The notes beneath the pieces were generated by a model. It worked only from the letters and a program-made list of their open reading frames with translations. It searched no databases and was not told the origin of the DNA. A DNA stretch of 64,000 nucleotides from contig NZ_JAUSYB010000001.1 of the NCBI RefSeq assembly GCF_030816505.1, positions 3,038,001-3,102,000 of the forward strand. The letters are read 5' to 3'. Both the position numbers and the translations under genes were made by a program. The first letter of the stretch is position 1. Every line of letters starts with the position of its first letter. The stretch comes from Microbacterium sp. W4I20 (GTDB lineage: Bacteria; Actinomycetota; Actinomycetes; Actinomycetales; Microbacteriaceae). Of this stretch, positions 35,195-44,911 are shown one piece after another.

Positions 35195-36313
35195 ATGGGA
35201 ACCATGGACGAGCTGATCGACCCGGGCGTCGTTGCCCGCTTGCGGGATTCGCTGACAGCGGTCGCGCCGGGGCTGCCGCTGCCGGCGCTCACGGAAGCCG
35301 GGCGTGCGATCCCCGGGAAGCGGTTGCGGGACCGAGTGGACATCGTTCGTGATGCCCTCCTGACCGACGTGCCGGCGGGGTTCCCCGCCGCTCGGAGGAT
35401 GGTACTGGACCTCCTGAAGGTCCCGCAGTTCGGGGGCTGGAGCATCTGGCCCACGAGCGAATTCGTGACAGCCCGCGCACTCGAGACTGGCTCGACGACC
35501 GACTTCGATGCGGCGATGGAGGTGCTGGCGCAGCTCACGATCGGCCTCAGCAGCGAGTTCGCGGTTCGCGACCTTCTGATCGCTCGACCGGAGCGCGCCC
35601 TCGGCGTCATGCGCAGCTGGACCGGTCACGAGAACGAGCATGTGCGCCGCCTCGCGACCGAAGGGTCACGTTCGTATCTGCCGTGGGCCAAGCGGGTCCC
35701 CTGGCTCATTGCACACCCCGACGCCACGCGGGGAATCCTCGACGCGATCTACCGCGACCCTGCGGAGTATGTGCGTCGTTCGGTCGCCAACCACCTCAAC
35801 GACCTGAGCCGCGTCGACCCTGCCCTCGTGGCCGAGATCGGTCGCGGCTGGCACGGGCAGCCCGACGTGAACACGCCGTGGGTGCTCCGGCACGGCCTGC
35901 GCACCCTCGTCAAGAAGGGCGACCCGGAGTCGCTATCGCTGCTGGGGTATAAGGGCGATGGCCTCAGCGTGGGACTCCCGCGCCTCTCCAGCCCGAGCGT
36001 CCCGCAGGGCGGCGCGCTCGAGTTCTCGGCGGTGGTGACCAACGACGGCAGCATCGACGCGGCCGTGGCGATCGACTACTCCATCGGATTCCTGCGCGCC
36101 AACGGCTCGGTGAGTCCGAAGACCTTCAAGCTCGCGTCACGCCGGCTCGCTCCGGGAGAGAGTGTCGTGGTGAGCAAGACGCACTCGTTCCGCCCCATCA
36201 CGACGCGCACCTACTATCCCGGCAGGCACTCCGTGACCGTGCAGGTCAACGGCAAGGTTTCCCCATCGGCTGACTTCGCGCTCGAGGGCGACGCGGGCCC
36301 CCAGCAGGGGTGA
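35195..36313 (+). CDS. AlkC-type DNA alkylation repair protein with C-terminal Ig-like domain
   Basis: A 372-aa protein. Residues ~1-260 are HEAT-like helical repeats with AlkC/AlkD-family character (LTIGLSSEFAVRDLLIARPERALGVMRSWTGHENEHVRRLATEGSR, then VRRSVANHLNDLSRVDP). Residues ~270-370 form an Ig-like beta-sandwich (AVVTNDGSIDAAVAIDYSIGF, FKLASRRLAPGESVVVSKTHSF), as in the AlkC-alpha subgroup of non-base-flipping DNA glycosylases that excise alkylated bases. ATG 35195 (MGTMDEL) follows GGAGAGGG. Its stop is 1 nt before the second MarR gene, so repair enzyme and regulator form an operon. Confidence 0.85.
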   Translation: MGTMDELIDPGVVARLRDSLTAVAPGLPLPALTEAGRAIPGKRLRDRVDIVRDALLTDVPAGFPAARRMVLDLLKVPQFGGWSIWPTSEFVTARALETGSTTDFDAAMEVLAQLTIGLSSEFAVRDLLIARPERALGVMRSWTGHENEHVRRLATEGSRSYLPWAKRVPWLIAHPDATRGILDAIYRDPAEYVRRSVANHLNDLSRVDPALVAEIGRGWHGQPDVNTPWVLRHGLRTLVKKGDPESLSLLGYKGDGLSVGLPRLSSPSVPQGGALEFSAVVTNDGSIDAAVAIDYSIGFLRANGSVSPKTFKLASRRLAPGESVVVSKTHSFRPITTRTYYPGRHSVTVQVNGKVSPSADFALEGDAGPQQG

Positions 36314-36314
36314 C

Positions 36315-36854
36315 ATGAAAGGCGAACGCGATGCGAAGGGCCGGGCGGACGTCGGCGGTACCGACCTTCCGGACGCTCGCGGCTTTCCCTACCGGTCGAA
36401 GCTGCTGTCGAGTCTGAGCGCGCTGATCCTGATGTGGGATTCGCCCGTCCTGCAGGGCGAGATCCTCGCGAAGTCGGGGGAGGCCATCGACCAGCCGGCT
36501 CACCAGGCTCTGCGCCATCTGCTGGCATGGGGACCGACCAGGCCGAGCGTGCTTGCCGAGGTCATCGGGACCGGCGCTTCGAACGTGAGCAAGATCATCG
36601 GGCGCCTCGACCAGGACGGCCTGGTCGAACGCGGCGCCGATGATGACGACGGACGTGTCACCGTCATCTCACTCACACCGCTGGGCGAGGAAGCGGCGCG
36701 TGGGGTCTATGCGCTCGGAGATCGGATGATCGCCGAAGTGCTCGAGGGGTGGTCGCTCGGCGATGTGCGGCGGTACACGACCCTCACCGAGCGGTTCGTC
36801 ACCGACGCGATCACATCCACGGCACGGATGCGCGAGCGCGGACTGCGCCCGTGA
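36315..36854 (+). CDS. MarR family transcriptional regulator, copy B
   Basis: A 179-aa winged-helix regulator, about two-thirds identical by eye to copy A (34526-35056) over its whole length (FPYRSKLLSSLSALILMWDSPVLQGEILAKSGEAIDQPAHQALRHLLAWGPTRPS, shown only to mark the shared core). It starts one base after the AlkC-like stop. It is convergent with the lacI gene. The duplication flanks the AlkC gene on both sides, on opposite strands. Confidence 0.88.
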   Translation: MKGERDAKGRADVGGTDLPDARGFPYRSKLLSSLSALILMWDSPVLQGEILAKSGEAIDQPAHQALRHLLAWGPTRPSVLAEVIGTGASNVSKIIGRLDQDGLVERGADDDDGRVTVISLTPLGEEAARGVYALGDRMIAEVLEGWSLGDVRRYTTLTERFVTDAITSTARMRERGLRP

Positions 36855-36864
36855 CGTGACGACG

Positions 36865-37896
36865 TCAGTCGAGCCGCGCCGGCGGAGCCGTGCTCTCGCG
36901 CGCCGTGAGCACCGGCGTCGGCCCCTCGACGCTCGGCAGGTTCGCGCCCGCCTCGATCTGCTGCAGCAGCAGGGTGGCCGCGCGCTCGCCGAGCTCGAAG
37001 GTGTCGCGGGTCATCGCGGTGATCGAGGGGTTGATCAGGCCGGCGATGACGGAGTCGTCGAACGACGCGAGCGACACATCCCGCGGCACGGCCCGCCCCA
37101 TCTCCTGCGAGACGCGGAGTCCGGCGACGGCCATCACGTCGTTGTCGTAGACGATCGCGGTCGGACGCTGGCGTCCGGAGAGCAGTGAGCGGGTGACCGC
37201 GGAGGCGCGCGCGGGCGAGAAGTCCGTCGTGATCACCTCGCCTTCGACACCGTCGGAAGCCATACGCTCGAGCACCTCGGCGCGCAGGTGCGTGTGCTCG
37301 AGGTCGGCAGGGCCGGCGACGTAGGCGATCCGGGTGTGCCCGAGGGCCGCGAGATAGGAGAACAGCGTCTCGGCCACCGCATCGTCGCCGATCCAGACGC
37401 TCGGCACCGAACCGTCTGGAGAGGGCTTGGAGCCGATCATCACGGCACGGGCGTCGAGCGCCTCGATCCGTGCAGCACGGGGGTCGTCGTCGCGCGGATC
37501 GATGAAGATGAAGCCGTCGACCTGATTCGAGGAGCGCCACTGCCGGTGCACCTCCATCTCCTCGGCGACGTCGCTCACGAGACGCAGCTGCAGGCTGACC
37601 TTGCTCTCCGAGAGCCGCGACTCGATGCCGGCGATCAGGTCGGTGAAGAACGCCTCCGCACCGAGGGATCGCGCAGGGCGGGCGAGCGCGAAGCCGACCG
37701 TGTTCGCCTTCGCCCCGACGAGCGCGCGCGCCGCCGAGCTCGGCTGCCAGCCGTTCTGCTCGACGATCGAGAGGATCCGCTGCCGGGTCTCGTCGCTCAC
37801 GCCGGGACGGCCGTTCAGAGCGAAGGAAACGGCTCCGGGGGAGACCCCGGCCATCCGCGCGATATCGGCGATGGTGACGCGTTTCGCCGGACTCAT
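36865..37896 (-). CDS. LacI family transcriptional regulator of the GH38 gene
   Basis: A 343-aa LacI regulator: VTIADIARMAGVSPGAVSFALNGRPGVSDETRQRI as HTH and hinge, then a sugar-binding sensor domain (FFTDLIAGIESRLSESKV, VDGFIFIDPRDDD, VAGPADLEHTHLRAEV, AIVYDNDVMAVAGL). It is divergent from the GH38 alpha-mannosidase gene with two copies of an ACT-N-GATCG-N-TTTAGT palindrome between them. It probably represses both genes and answers to mannose or a manno-oligosaccharide (inference). Confidence 0.9.
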   Translation of the reverse strand: MSPAKRVTIADIARMAGVSPGAVSFALNGRPGVSDETRQRILSIVEQNGWQPSSAARALVGAKANTVGFALARPARSLGAEAFFTDLIAGIESRLSESKVSLQLRLVSDVAEEMEVHRQWRSSNQVDGFIFIDPRDDDPRAARIEALDARAVMIGSKPSPDGSVPSVWIGDDAVAETLFSYLAALGHTRIAYVAGPADLEHTHLRAEVLERMASDGVEGEVITTDFSPARASAVTRSLLSGRQRPTAIVYDNDVMAVAGLRVSQEMGRAVPRDVSLASFDDSVIAGLINPSITAMTRDTFELGERAATLLLQQIEAGANLPSVEGPTPVLTARESTAPPARLD

Positions 37897-37909
37897 AGTC
37901 CCTCACCAT

Positions 37910-37977
37910 ACTTGATCGGTTTAGTCTCGAGAAGCACGGATACGGTGTCCTAGACTTGGACACTAGATCGTTTTAGT
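37910..37977. promoter_or_regulatory. Two palindromic operator candidates between lacI and GH38
   Basis: ACTTGATCGGTTTAGT (37910-37925) and ACTAGATCGTTTTAGT (37962-37977) fit the palindromic consensus ACTARAWCGWTYTAGT, 52 nt centre to centre. One site faces each gene, suggesting control of both by the adjacent LacI protein. Confidence 0.75.
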
Positions 37978-38009
37978 AACCCTCACCGTCGAGCCGGAGA
38001 TTCCCCCAC

Positions 38010-41000
38010 ATGCATGACGACACCTCGCTCACCGTCGGCCGCGTCAAGCGGGTCCTCGAGGAGCGCATCCGCCCGGCGATCCACTCGGCATCCGTGCCGT
38101 TGACCGTCGAACTCCACGAGCTGCCCGGAGAGCCGATCAGTCCCGCGGAAGGCCTCGCCCTCGACTTCGCGCCCGGCGCCGTCGGAGAGCCGTGGGGTCC
38201 CGCCTGGGGGACCACCTGGTTCCGGCTCACCGGATCCGTCCCCGCCGAGTGGGCCGGCCGCCGCGTCGAAGCCGTCATCGACCTCGGGTTCGACATCAAC
38301 ATGCCCGGCTTCCAGTGCGAGGCACTCGTGTACCGCCCGGACGGCAGCCCGGTGAAGAGCATCAACCCGCGCAACCAGTGGCTGCCGATCACCGAGACCG
38401 CCGACGGCGACGAGCCCGTCGAGCTGTACCTCGAGGCCGCAGCCAACCCCGTGCTGCTCGACTACCACCCCTTCCTGCCGACGCAGGAGGGTGACATCCA
38501 GACCTCCTCGCGCGAGCCGCTCTACCGCTCGCGGCGGATGGACCTCGCCGTGTTCGAGCAGGATGTGTTCGAGCTCTCGCTCGATCTCGAGGTGCTGTTC
38601 GAGCTGCAGGCCGAGCTCGCACCGACCTCGCCGCGCCGCATGCGCATCCTGCAGGCGATGGACGACGCCCTCGACGCCCTCGACCTGCAGCGCATCGCCG
38701 CGACCGCCCCGGATGCCCGCGCCCGCCTCGCCGACGTGCTCGCAGCCCCCGCCGAGGCCAGTGCGCACCGCATCTCGGCCATCGGTCACGCACACATCGA
38801 CTCCGCCTGGCTGTGGCCGGTGCGCGAGACGATCCGCAAGGTCGCCCGCACCACCTCGTCGATGACGACCCTGCTCGAGGAGCAGCCCGAGTTCCAGTAC
38901 GGCATGTCCAGCGCGCAGCAGTACGTCTGGCTCAAGGAGCACCGTCCCGAGGTCTACGAGCGCGTCAAGGCTGCGGTCGCCGAAGGACGCTTCCTGCCGC
39001 TGGGTGGCATGTGGGTCGAGTCCGACACCGTGATGCCGACCGGCGAATCGCTGGTGCGCCAGTTCTCGCACGGCCAGCGGTTCTTCGAGCGCGAGTTCGG
39101 CATCCGCTCGAAGGGCGTCTGGCTGCCCGACAGCTTCGGCTATTCCCCGGCTCTGCCGCAGCTGATGCGCCGTGCCGGTTTCGAGTGGTTCTTCACGCAG
39201 AAGATCTCGTGGAACCAGCAGAACGTGTTCCCGCACCACTCCTTCCAGTGGGAGGGCATCGACGGCTCGCAGGTGTTCACGCACTTCCCGTCGATGGACA
39301 CCTACAACTCGCAGCTGAGCGGCATGGAGGTCGCGAAGGCCTCGCGTCAGTTCAAGGAGAACCGGCTCAGCTCCCGGTCGATCGCACCCGTGGGCTGGGG
39401 TGACGGGGGCGGCGGCACGACCCGCGAGATGACAGGCAAGGCGAAGCGCCTCGCGAACCTCGAGGGCAGCGCGCAGGTCGTGTGGGAGCATCCGGACGTC
39501 TTCTTCGACGCCGCCAAGGCCGAGCTGCCGCACCCCGCCGTCTGGGTCGGCGAGCTCTACCTCGAACTGCACCGCGGAACCCTGACCAGCCAGCACGCCA
39601 CCAAGGCGCTGCACCGCTGGGCCGAGCACGCGCTCATCGAGGCCGAGCTGTGGGCGACGACGGATGCCGTGCGCACGGGAGCCGCGTACCCCCAGGACGA
39701 ACTCGACCGGCTCTGGAAGATCGTGCTGCTGCACGAGTTCCACGACATCCTTCCCGGCACGTCGATCGCATGGGTGCACCGCGAGGCCGTCGAGGTGCTG
39801 ACGAACGTGCTGACGGATGCCGAGGAGATCTCGGCATCCGCGCGCCGCTCGCTCGCCGGCGAAGGGGAGCGTGAACTGGTCTTCGAGCCGACCTCCGTCG
39901 GGCGCGGGAAGGCCCTCGGAGCATCCTTCGTCCCCGCCGAGGATGGGTCCCTGAGCCTGTCGAAGGGCGTGTCGCTCACCGAAGAGGACGGCGGCTGGCG
40001 CCATGGAGAACGACCTCGTGTCGGTCCTCGTCTCGGCGGACGGACTCATCGTCTCGGCCGTCGACCGCGCCACCGGTCGCGAGGCCGTCGCGGCGGGTCA
40101 GGCGGCGAACCTCTTCCAGCTCCACCAGGACTTCCCGAACATGTGGGACGCGTGGGACATCGACAAGTACTACCGCAACAGCGTCGACGACCTCACCGCG
40201 GTGTCGTCGATCGAGGCGACCGTGCACGGCGGCACGGCGGTCGTCACCGTGCGCCGGGAGTTCTCCGAGTCGACCATCGAGCAGAACATCTCCCTCCGCC
40301 CGGGGGAGCGCACGGTGCTGCTGCGCAACGACATCGACTGGAACGAGACCGAGAAACTGCTCAAGCTCGCCTTCCCGCTCGACGTGCAGGCGTCGCACAC
40401 CGACGCCGAGACGCAGTTCGGCTTCCAGTCGCGCGTGACCCACACCAACACGAGCTGGGAGGCCGCGAAGTTCGAGACCTCGATGCACCGGTTCGTGATG
40501 GTGCGCGAGCAGGACTTCGGGGTCGCGCTGGTGAACGACTCGATCTACGGCTACGACACCACGCGGGAGGTCGACGGCGATGCCGTGACGACGACCGTTC
40601 GGCTGTCGCTGCTACGCGCTCCGCGCTTCCCCGACCCTGACACCGACCACGGGCCCCACCAGATCGAGGTCGGCTTCGTGATCGGAGCGGATGCCGCGAT
40701 CGCGACGGCCGAGGGCATCCGGATGAACGCGATGGCGACGGTCGTGCGCGGGGAGCGCGAGGTCGAGCCGCTGGTCTCGGTCGAGGGCGAGGGGATCATC
40801 GTGTCGGCGGTCAAGCTCGCCGACGACGGATCCGGTGACGTGATCGTGCGCGTGTACGAGGCTCTCGGGCGACGGACGTCGGGCGTGCTCACGGTCGACT
40901 TCCCGCATCGCCAGGTGCGGGAGGTGAGCCTGATCGAGGACGAGCTCGACGAGCCGCGTCTCGGCGGCGAACTGAAGCTGCGGCCGTTCGAGGTGCGTAC

Positions 41001-41019
41001 GCTCCGCATCATCCGCTGA
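38010..41019 (+). pseudogene. GH38 alpha-mannosidase, split by a single-base frameshift
   Basis: Together the two frames encode a ~1002-aa GH38 protein. Frame 1 (38010 to ~40001, ~664 aa) carries the N-terminal domain and catalytic part: zinc-site HAHIDSAWLW (about residue 259) and nucleophile Asp in WLPDSFGYSPALPQLMRRAG (about 372). Frame 2 (from ~40000 to 41019, ~338 aa) starts MENDLVSVLVSADG and continues the C-terminal beta domains to VRTLRIIR. One surplus C at 40001-40002 (TGGCGCC-ATG) would explain the break; removing it gives GGWR-MENDLVS. Frame 1 otherwise runs on as nonsense to 40640. Either this is a sequencing error, a real mutation, or ATG 40003 restarts a separate chain. There is no signal peptide. 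The break lies 30 nt after a 28-bp dispersed repeat. Confidence 0.82.
39942..39969 (+). repeat. Dispersed 28-bp repeat inside GH38
   Basis: Identical over 28 bases to 18529-18556 in GH116, in the same reading frame (GSLSLSKG). It sits in the linker between the catalytic and C-terminal domains of GH38. Confidence 0.9.
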
Positions 41020-41116
41020 CTTCGAGCCCGCGGGGTTCGAACCCGCTGAGGTGATCGCCCGCCTCGCTCCGGCCGTGGTGCTGGTGCGAGGCGGGGATCA
41101 GCGAGATCATGGCCTC

Positions 41117-41527
41117 ATGGCCACCATCGACGATCTGCGCGAGATCGCGCTCGCGCTGCCCGGCGTGCACGAGGTGATCGATGGGCACACCGGTGATGCC
41201 GCGTGGCGGGTCAAGAGCGGGATGTTCACCGGTCTTCGTGGTCCGCGACAGACCGACCTCCGCCAGCTCGAGGACCTCGGGCGGGAGTGGCCGGCCGGCG
41301 TCGTGATCGGAGTGCGGACGGCGAGCCTCGAGGAGAAGGAAGCCCTGCTCGCGGCCGAGCCGGATGCACTCTTCACGATCCCGCATTTCGACGGATATCC
41401 GGGGCTGCTCGTTCGGCTCGACGTGATCGATCGGGAACGCCTGGCCGAGCTCGTCACGGATGCCTGGCTCACGCGCGCACCCGTGCGAGTCGCGAAGGAG
41501 TGGCTCGCGGAGCACGGGCTGGAGTGA
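41117..41527 (+). CDS. MmcQ/YjbR family protein
   Basis: A 136-aa protein with the YjbR fold pattern: MATIDDLREIALALPGVHE, AAWRVKSGMFTGLR, IPHFDGYPGLLVRLD and a C-terminal AWLTRAPVRVAKEWL. ATG 41117 is chosen over the frame opening at 41051. Family members are small CyaY-like-fold proteins of unknown, possibly DNA-linked, role. It stands alone between the GH38 gene and a convergent MarR gene. Confidence 0.85.
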   Translation: MATIDDLREIALALPGVHEVIDGHTGDAAWRVKSGMFTGLRGPRQTDLRQLEDLGREWPAGVVIGVRTASLEEKEALLAAEPDALFTIPHFDGYPGLLVRLDVIDRERLAELVTDAWLTRAPVRVAKEWLAEHGLE

Positions 41528-41534
41528 CCCCGCG

Positions 41535-41984
41535 CTAGACGCCCGTCTTCAGCGCGCGGGTGATCTCGCTGACCTGCTGCAGCTGCTCGTCGTCGAGGTG
41601 GTCGACGAAGAGCTCGCGGATCGCGCGAAGGTGCGGCACGTTCGATCGCCGGAAGGCTCCGGCGCCTTCCTCGGTCAGGACGACGACGGCTCCGCGGTTG
41701 TCGGTCGCGCAGTCGTCACGTCGGATCAGGCCGCGGCGCTCCATGCGTCCGAGGTGGTGCGACAGTCGGCTGCGTTCCCACCCGATGGCTGCGGCGAGCT
41801 CGCTCGACCGGAGCTCGTGGTCGCTCTGATCGCTCAGCGCGAGCAGCACGGAGTAGTCCGCCGCCGAGAGACCGGACTCGTCCTGCAGGCGTCGCCCCAG
41901 TTCGCCCTGGATATCGGCGACGGTCTCGATGAAGTCTCGCCAAATGCGCAGCTGCGGCGCGGTGGGCGTGCGGCGCGTGGTCAT
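41535..41984 (-). CDS. MarR family transcriptional regulator
   Basis: A 149-aa regulator. The start at 41984 (MTTRRTPTAPQ) has AGGAGG 6 nt upstream; the longer version to 42053 would run through the operators. Winged-helix core: SGLSAADYSVLLALSDQ, LRSSELAAAIGWERSRLSHHLGRMERRGLI, then the wing DNRGAVVVLTEEG. It is divergent from two luciferase-like oxidoreductase genes and probably represses them and itself through the TTGAC palindromes between. Confidence 0.88.
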   Translation of the reverse strand: MTTRRTPTAPQLRIWRDFIETVADIQGELGRRLQDESGLSAADYSVLLALSDQSDHELRSSELAAAIGWERSRLSHHLGRMERRGLIRRDDCATDNRGAVVVLTEEGAGAFRRSNVPHLRAIRELFVDHLDDEQLQQVSEITRALKTGV

Positions 41985-41998
41985 GGGTCCTCCTGAAG

Positions 41999-42053
41999 TT
42001 GACATGTCCATCATATCGGAATAGAAAGAGGGGGCAAGTGGTTGACGTGTCAA
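41999..42053. promoter_or_regulatory. Pair of TTGAC/GTCAA operator candidates
   Basis: TTGACATGTCCA (41999-42010) and TTGACGTGTCAA (42042-42053). The second has perfect 5-bp arms around two bases, and the first matches it with a degraded right arm. They are 43 nt apart between the divergent MarR and oxidoreductase genes. Confidence 0.65.
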
Positions 42054-42077
42054 TAGTCGAAGAGAGCGGGAGGCGTC

Positions 42078-43124
42078 GTGGACGTGCAGGGATTCGAGAT
42101 CGGCCTCAACTCGTTCGGTGACACGGCGTCATCGGGCGGGCGGGACCTGAGCGGCGCCGAGACGGTGCGGCTGCTCGTGGATGAGGCTCGGCGAGCCGAG
42201 GATGTCGGGATCGACGTGTTCAGCGTCGGGGAGCACTATCGCCCCGGACACAACGACTCCGCCGCACCCGTGCTGCTGGCCGCGATGGCGACCGCGACCG
42301 AGCGGATCGGACTCGGAACGAGCGTCACGGTGCTCAGCACCAACGACCCGGTGCGGCTGTATCACGAGTTCTCCACGCTGGATGCCGTCTCGAACGGCCG
42401 CGCGCAACTCGTGCTCGGCCGCGCCTCGGCGACCGAGTCGTTCCCGCTCTTCGGCTACGACCTGGCCGACTACGAGGAGCTGTTCGAGGAGAAGCTCGAA
42501 CTCTTCATGCGACTCCAGCGCGAGGAGGCCGTCACGTGGTCCGGCACGACGAGAGCGCCGCTGCGGGAGCACCTCGCCCAGCCGCGGATGCGCCCCGGCG
42601 GCATCCCGACCTGGATCGGCGTGGGTGGGAGTCCCGCCTCGGTGATCCGCGCCGCGACCTACGGGCTTCCTCTCATGCTCGCCATCATCGGCGGCGACCC
42701 GCAGCGGTTCGCCGGGCACGTCGACCTCTATCACCGCGCCCTCGTGCAGGCCGGTCACGCCATCCAGCCTGTCGGGATGCATTCGCTCGGCCTCGTCGCC
42801 GACACCGACGAAGAGGCGAAGGAGACCTGGTGGCGCTACTGGGAGCCTGTCGTCACCGACCTCGCGAACGAGCGCGGTTTCTACGCGCCGACACGCGCGC
42901 GGTATGAGCACGAGATCGCCGATGGCGCACTGTTCGTCGGTTCGCCCGAGACGGTCGCCCGCAAGATCGCGCAGTCCGCGCGCGACCTGAGCCTCGATCG
43001 CTTCGACCTGAAGTACGACATCATGCACCTGCCGACCGAGGCCCGCGCCCGCACGATCGAGCTGCTCGGCCAGGAAGTCGCACCCCGCGTGCGCGAGCTC
43101 CTCTCCGTCGAGCGCGCCGCCTGA
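42078..43124 (+). CDS. LLM-class (luciferase-like) flavin-dependent oxidoreductase, copy 1
   Basis: A 348-aa TIM-barrel protein. GTG start at 42078 with GGGAGG upstream. Luciferase-like signatures: [64 protein letters not shown] (core of the fold) and a late [13 protein letters not shown]. It uses reduced FMN or F420. Which one is not evident, although the reductase two genes on resembles F420:NADP enzymes. The substrate is unknown. It is close in sequence to copy 2. Confidence 0.87.
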   Translation: MDVQGFEIGLNSFGDTASSGGRDLSGAETVRLLVDEARRAEDVGIDVFSVGEHYRPGHNDSAAPVLLAAMATATERIGLGTSVTVLSTNDPVRLYHEFSTLDAVSNGRAQLVLGRASATESFPLFGYDLADYEELFEEKLELFMRLQREEAVTWSGTTRAPLREHLAQPRMRPGGIPTWIGVGGSPASVIRAATYGLPLMLAIIGGDPQRFAGHVDLYHRALVQAGHAIQPVGMHSLGLVADTDEEAKETWWRYWEPVVTDLANERGFYAPTRARYEHEIADGALFVGSPETVARKIAQSARDLSLDRFDLKYDIMHLPTEARARTIELLGQEVAPRVRELLSVERAA

Positions 43125-43153
43125 ACCCCTCACACCCGAGAAGAGAAAGAACC

Positions 43154-44227
43154 ATGAACGACTCAGCATCCGTCGACAACCTCGAATTCGGCCTCGACAC
43201 CTTCGGCGACCTCACCGAAGACGAGAACGGCGAGCTGTCCACCTACGCCGACGCCATCCGCCAGACCGTCGACGAGGCGGTGCTCGCCGATCAGCTCGGC
43301 GTCGACGTGTTCCTCGTCGGCGAGCACCACCGCGCGGAGTACGCGATCTCGAGTCCAGAGACCGTGCTCGCCGGCATCGCGACCCGCACCTCGCGCATCC
43401 GCCTGGGATCCGGCGTGACCGTCCTCAGCTCCGACGATCCCGTGCGGGTCTTCCAGCGCTTCGCCACCGTCGATGCCCTGTCGAACGGCCGCGCCGAGGT
43501 TATCCTCGGGCGCGGCTCGTTCACCGAGTCCTTCCCCCTCTTCGGATACGACCTCGCCGACTACGAGGTGCTCTTCGACGAGAAGATCGACCTGTTCGCC
43601 GAGCTCGTGAAAGAGGCGCCGGTCACGTGGTCGGGCACGCAGCGCCCGGCGCTCGTCGATGCCGACGTCTTCCCGAAGACCGAGGGTGGGCTGAGCACCT
43701 GGGTGGGGGTCGGCGGCTCCCCGCGGTCCGTCATCCGCACGGCGCACTACGGCTTCCCCCTCATGCTCGCCATCATCGGCGGCGCCCCCGAACGGTTCGC
43801 CGGCTACATCGATCTGTACCGGCGGGCAGCCGAGCAGTTCGGCACGACGGCGCACCCGGTCGGCATGCACTCGCCGGGCTTCATCGCCGACACCGACGAA
43901 GAGGCGCGGGAGCTCCTCTGGCCGCGATACCGGGTGATCCGCGACCGGATCGGTGCACTGCGAGGCTGGCCGCCGATCCGCCGGGAGGAGTTCGACCAGG
44001 AGATCGAGAGCGGCTCGATGTACGTCGGCTCGCCCGAGACGGTGGCGCAGAAGATCGCCCGCACCCTGGGCGCACTCGACGTCGGCCGCTTCGACCTCAT
44101 CTACACGATGGGCACCCTGCCTGCGGCGGCGCGGATGCGGGCCGTCGAGCTCTACGGATCGGTCGTGATCCCGCGGGTGCGCGAGCTGTTGGCGGCTCAG
44201 CAGGCGGAGAACGAGGTGGCGGCATGA
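43154..44227 (+). CDS. LLM-class flavin-dependent oxidoreductase, copy 2
   Basis: A 357-aa paralogue of the previous protein (shared [39 protein letters not shown] against [30 protein letters not shown]). AAGAGAAAG precedes the ATG at 43154. The two tandem copies probably arose by duplication and may form a heterodimer as in bacterial luciferase, or act separately. Its stop overlaps the next ATG (ATGA). Confidence 0.87.
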   Translation: MNDSASVDNLEFGLDTFGDLTEDENGELSTYADAIRQTVDEAVLADQLGVDVFLVGEHHRAEYAISSPETVLAGIATRTSRIRLGSGVTVLSSDDPVRVFQRFATVDALSNGRAEVILGRGSFTESFPLFGYDLADYEVLFDEKIDLFAELVKEAPVTWSGTQRPALVDADVFPKTEGGLSTWVGVGGSPRSVIRTAHYGFPLMLAIIGGAPERFAGYIDLYRRAAEQFGTTAHPVGMHSPGFIADTDEEARELLWPRYRVIRDRIGALRGWPPIRREEFDQEIESGSMYVGSPETVAQKIARTLGALDVGRFDLIYTMGTLPAAARMRAVELYGSVVIPRVRELLAAQQAENEVAA

Positions 44228-44904
44228 GTGACCCTCGAGCCGAAGGGCTGACGCTCGGCATCCTCGGGGCGGGCAAAGTGGGCACGGTCATCGCCCGGCT
44301 CGCCGTCGCCGCGGGGTACCGGGTGCTCATCGCAGCTTCCGGTGACCCGGCGAAGATCGCGCTGACCGTGGAGGTGCTCGCCCCCGGCGCGGTCGCCACG
44401 ACCGCGGCATCCGCGGCTCAGCAGGCCGACATCGTGATCCTGGCGCTGCCGCTCGGCAAGCACCGTTCGGTGTCGGCGGAGCTGCTGCGCGGAAAGGTCG
44501 TCGTCGACGCGATGAACTACTGGTGGGAGACGGATGGGATCCGCGAGGAGTTCACGGGTTCGACGAGTGAGATCGTGCAACGGTTCCTGCCGGACTCGCT
44601 CGTGGTGAAGGCTTTCAACCACATGGGCTATCACGACATGGAGGCGGAGTCGCGGCCGTCCGGTGCACCGGAGCGCAAGGCGATCGCGCTCGTCGGAGAC
44701 GACGAAAGCGCCCTCACGCAGGTCGCACGGCTGATCGACGATCTGGGGTTCGACCCCGTGTCTGCGGGGACGCTCGCCGACGGCATCCGCCTGCAGCCGG
44801 GTACGGGAGCCTTCGGGGCGAATGTCGCGCGCGACGATCTGGTCGCGCTCGTCGAGGCTTTCGACCCCGAGCGCGATCGGCTGAAGCTCCCGGTTTTCGG
44901 CTGA
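44224..44904 (+). CDS. NADPH-dependent F420 reductase-like / NADP-binding oxidoreductase
   Basis: A 226-aa Rossmann protein: [17 protein letters not shown] dinucleotide site, then a SGDPAKIAL loop, [25 protein letters not shown] and [13 protein letters not shown]. This layout is that of the F420:NADP oxidoreductase (Fno)/DUF2520-like group. ATGA overlap with the oxidoreductase gene. It probably supplies reduced cofactor to the two luciferase-like enzymes (inference). If the organism lacks F420, it would act as another NADP-dependent reductase. Confidence 0.8.
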   Translation: MSDPRAEGLTLGILGAGKVGTVIARLAVAAGYRVLIAASGDPAKIALTVEVLAPGAVATTAASAAQQADIVILALPLGKHRSVSAELLRGKVVVDAMNYWWETDGIREEFTGSTSEIVQRFLPDSLVVKAFNHMGYHDMEAESRPSGAPERKAIALVGDDESALTQVARLIDDLGFDPVSAGTLADGIRLQPGTGAFGANVARDDLVALVEAFDPERDRLKLPVFG

Positions 44905-44911
44905 GGGATGC

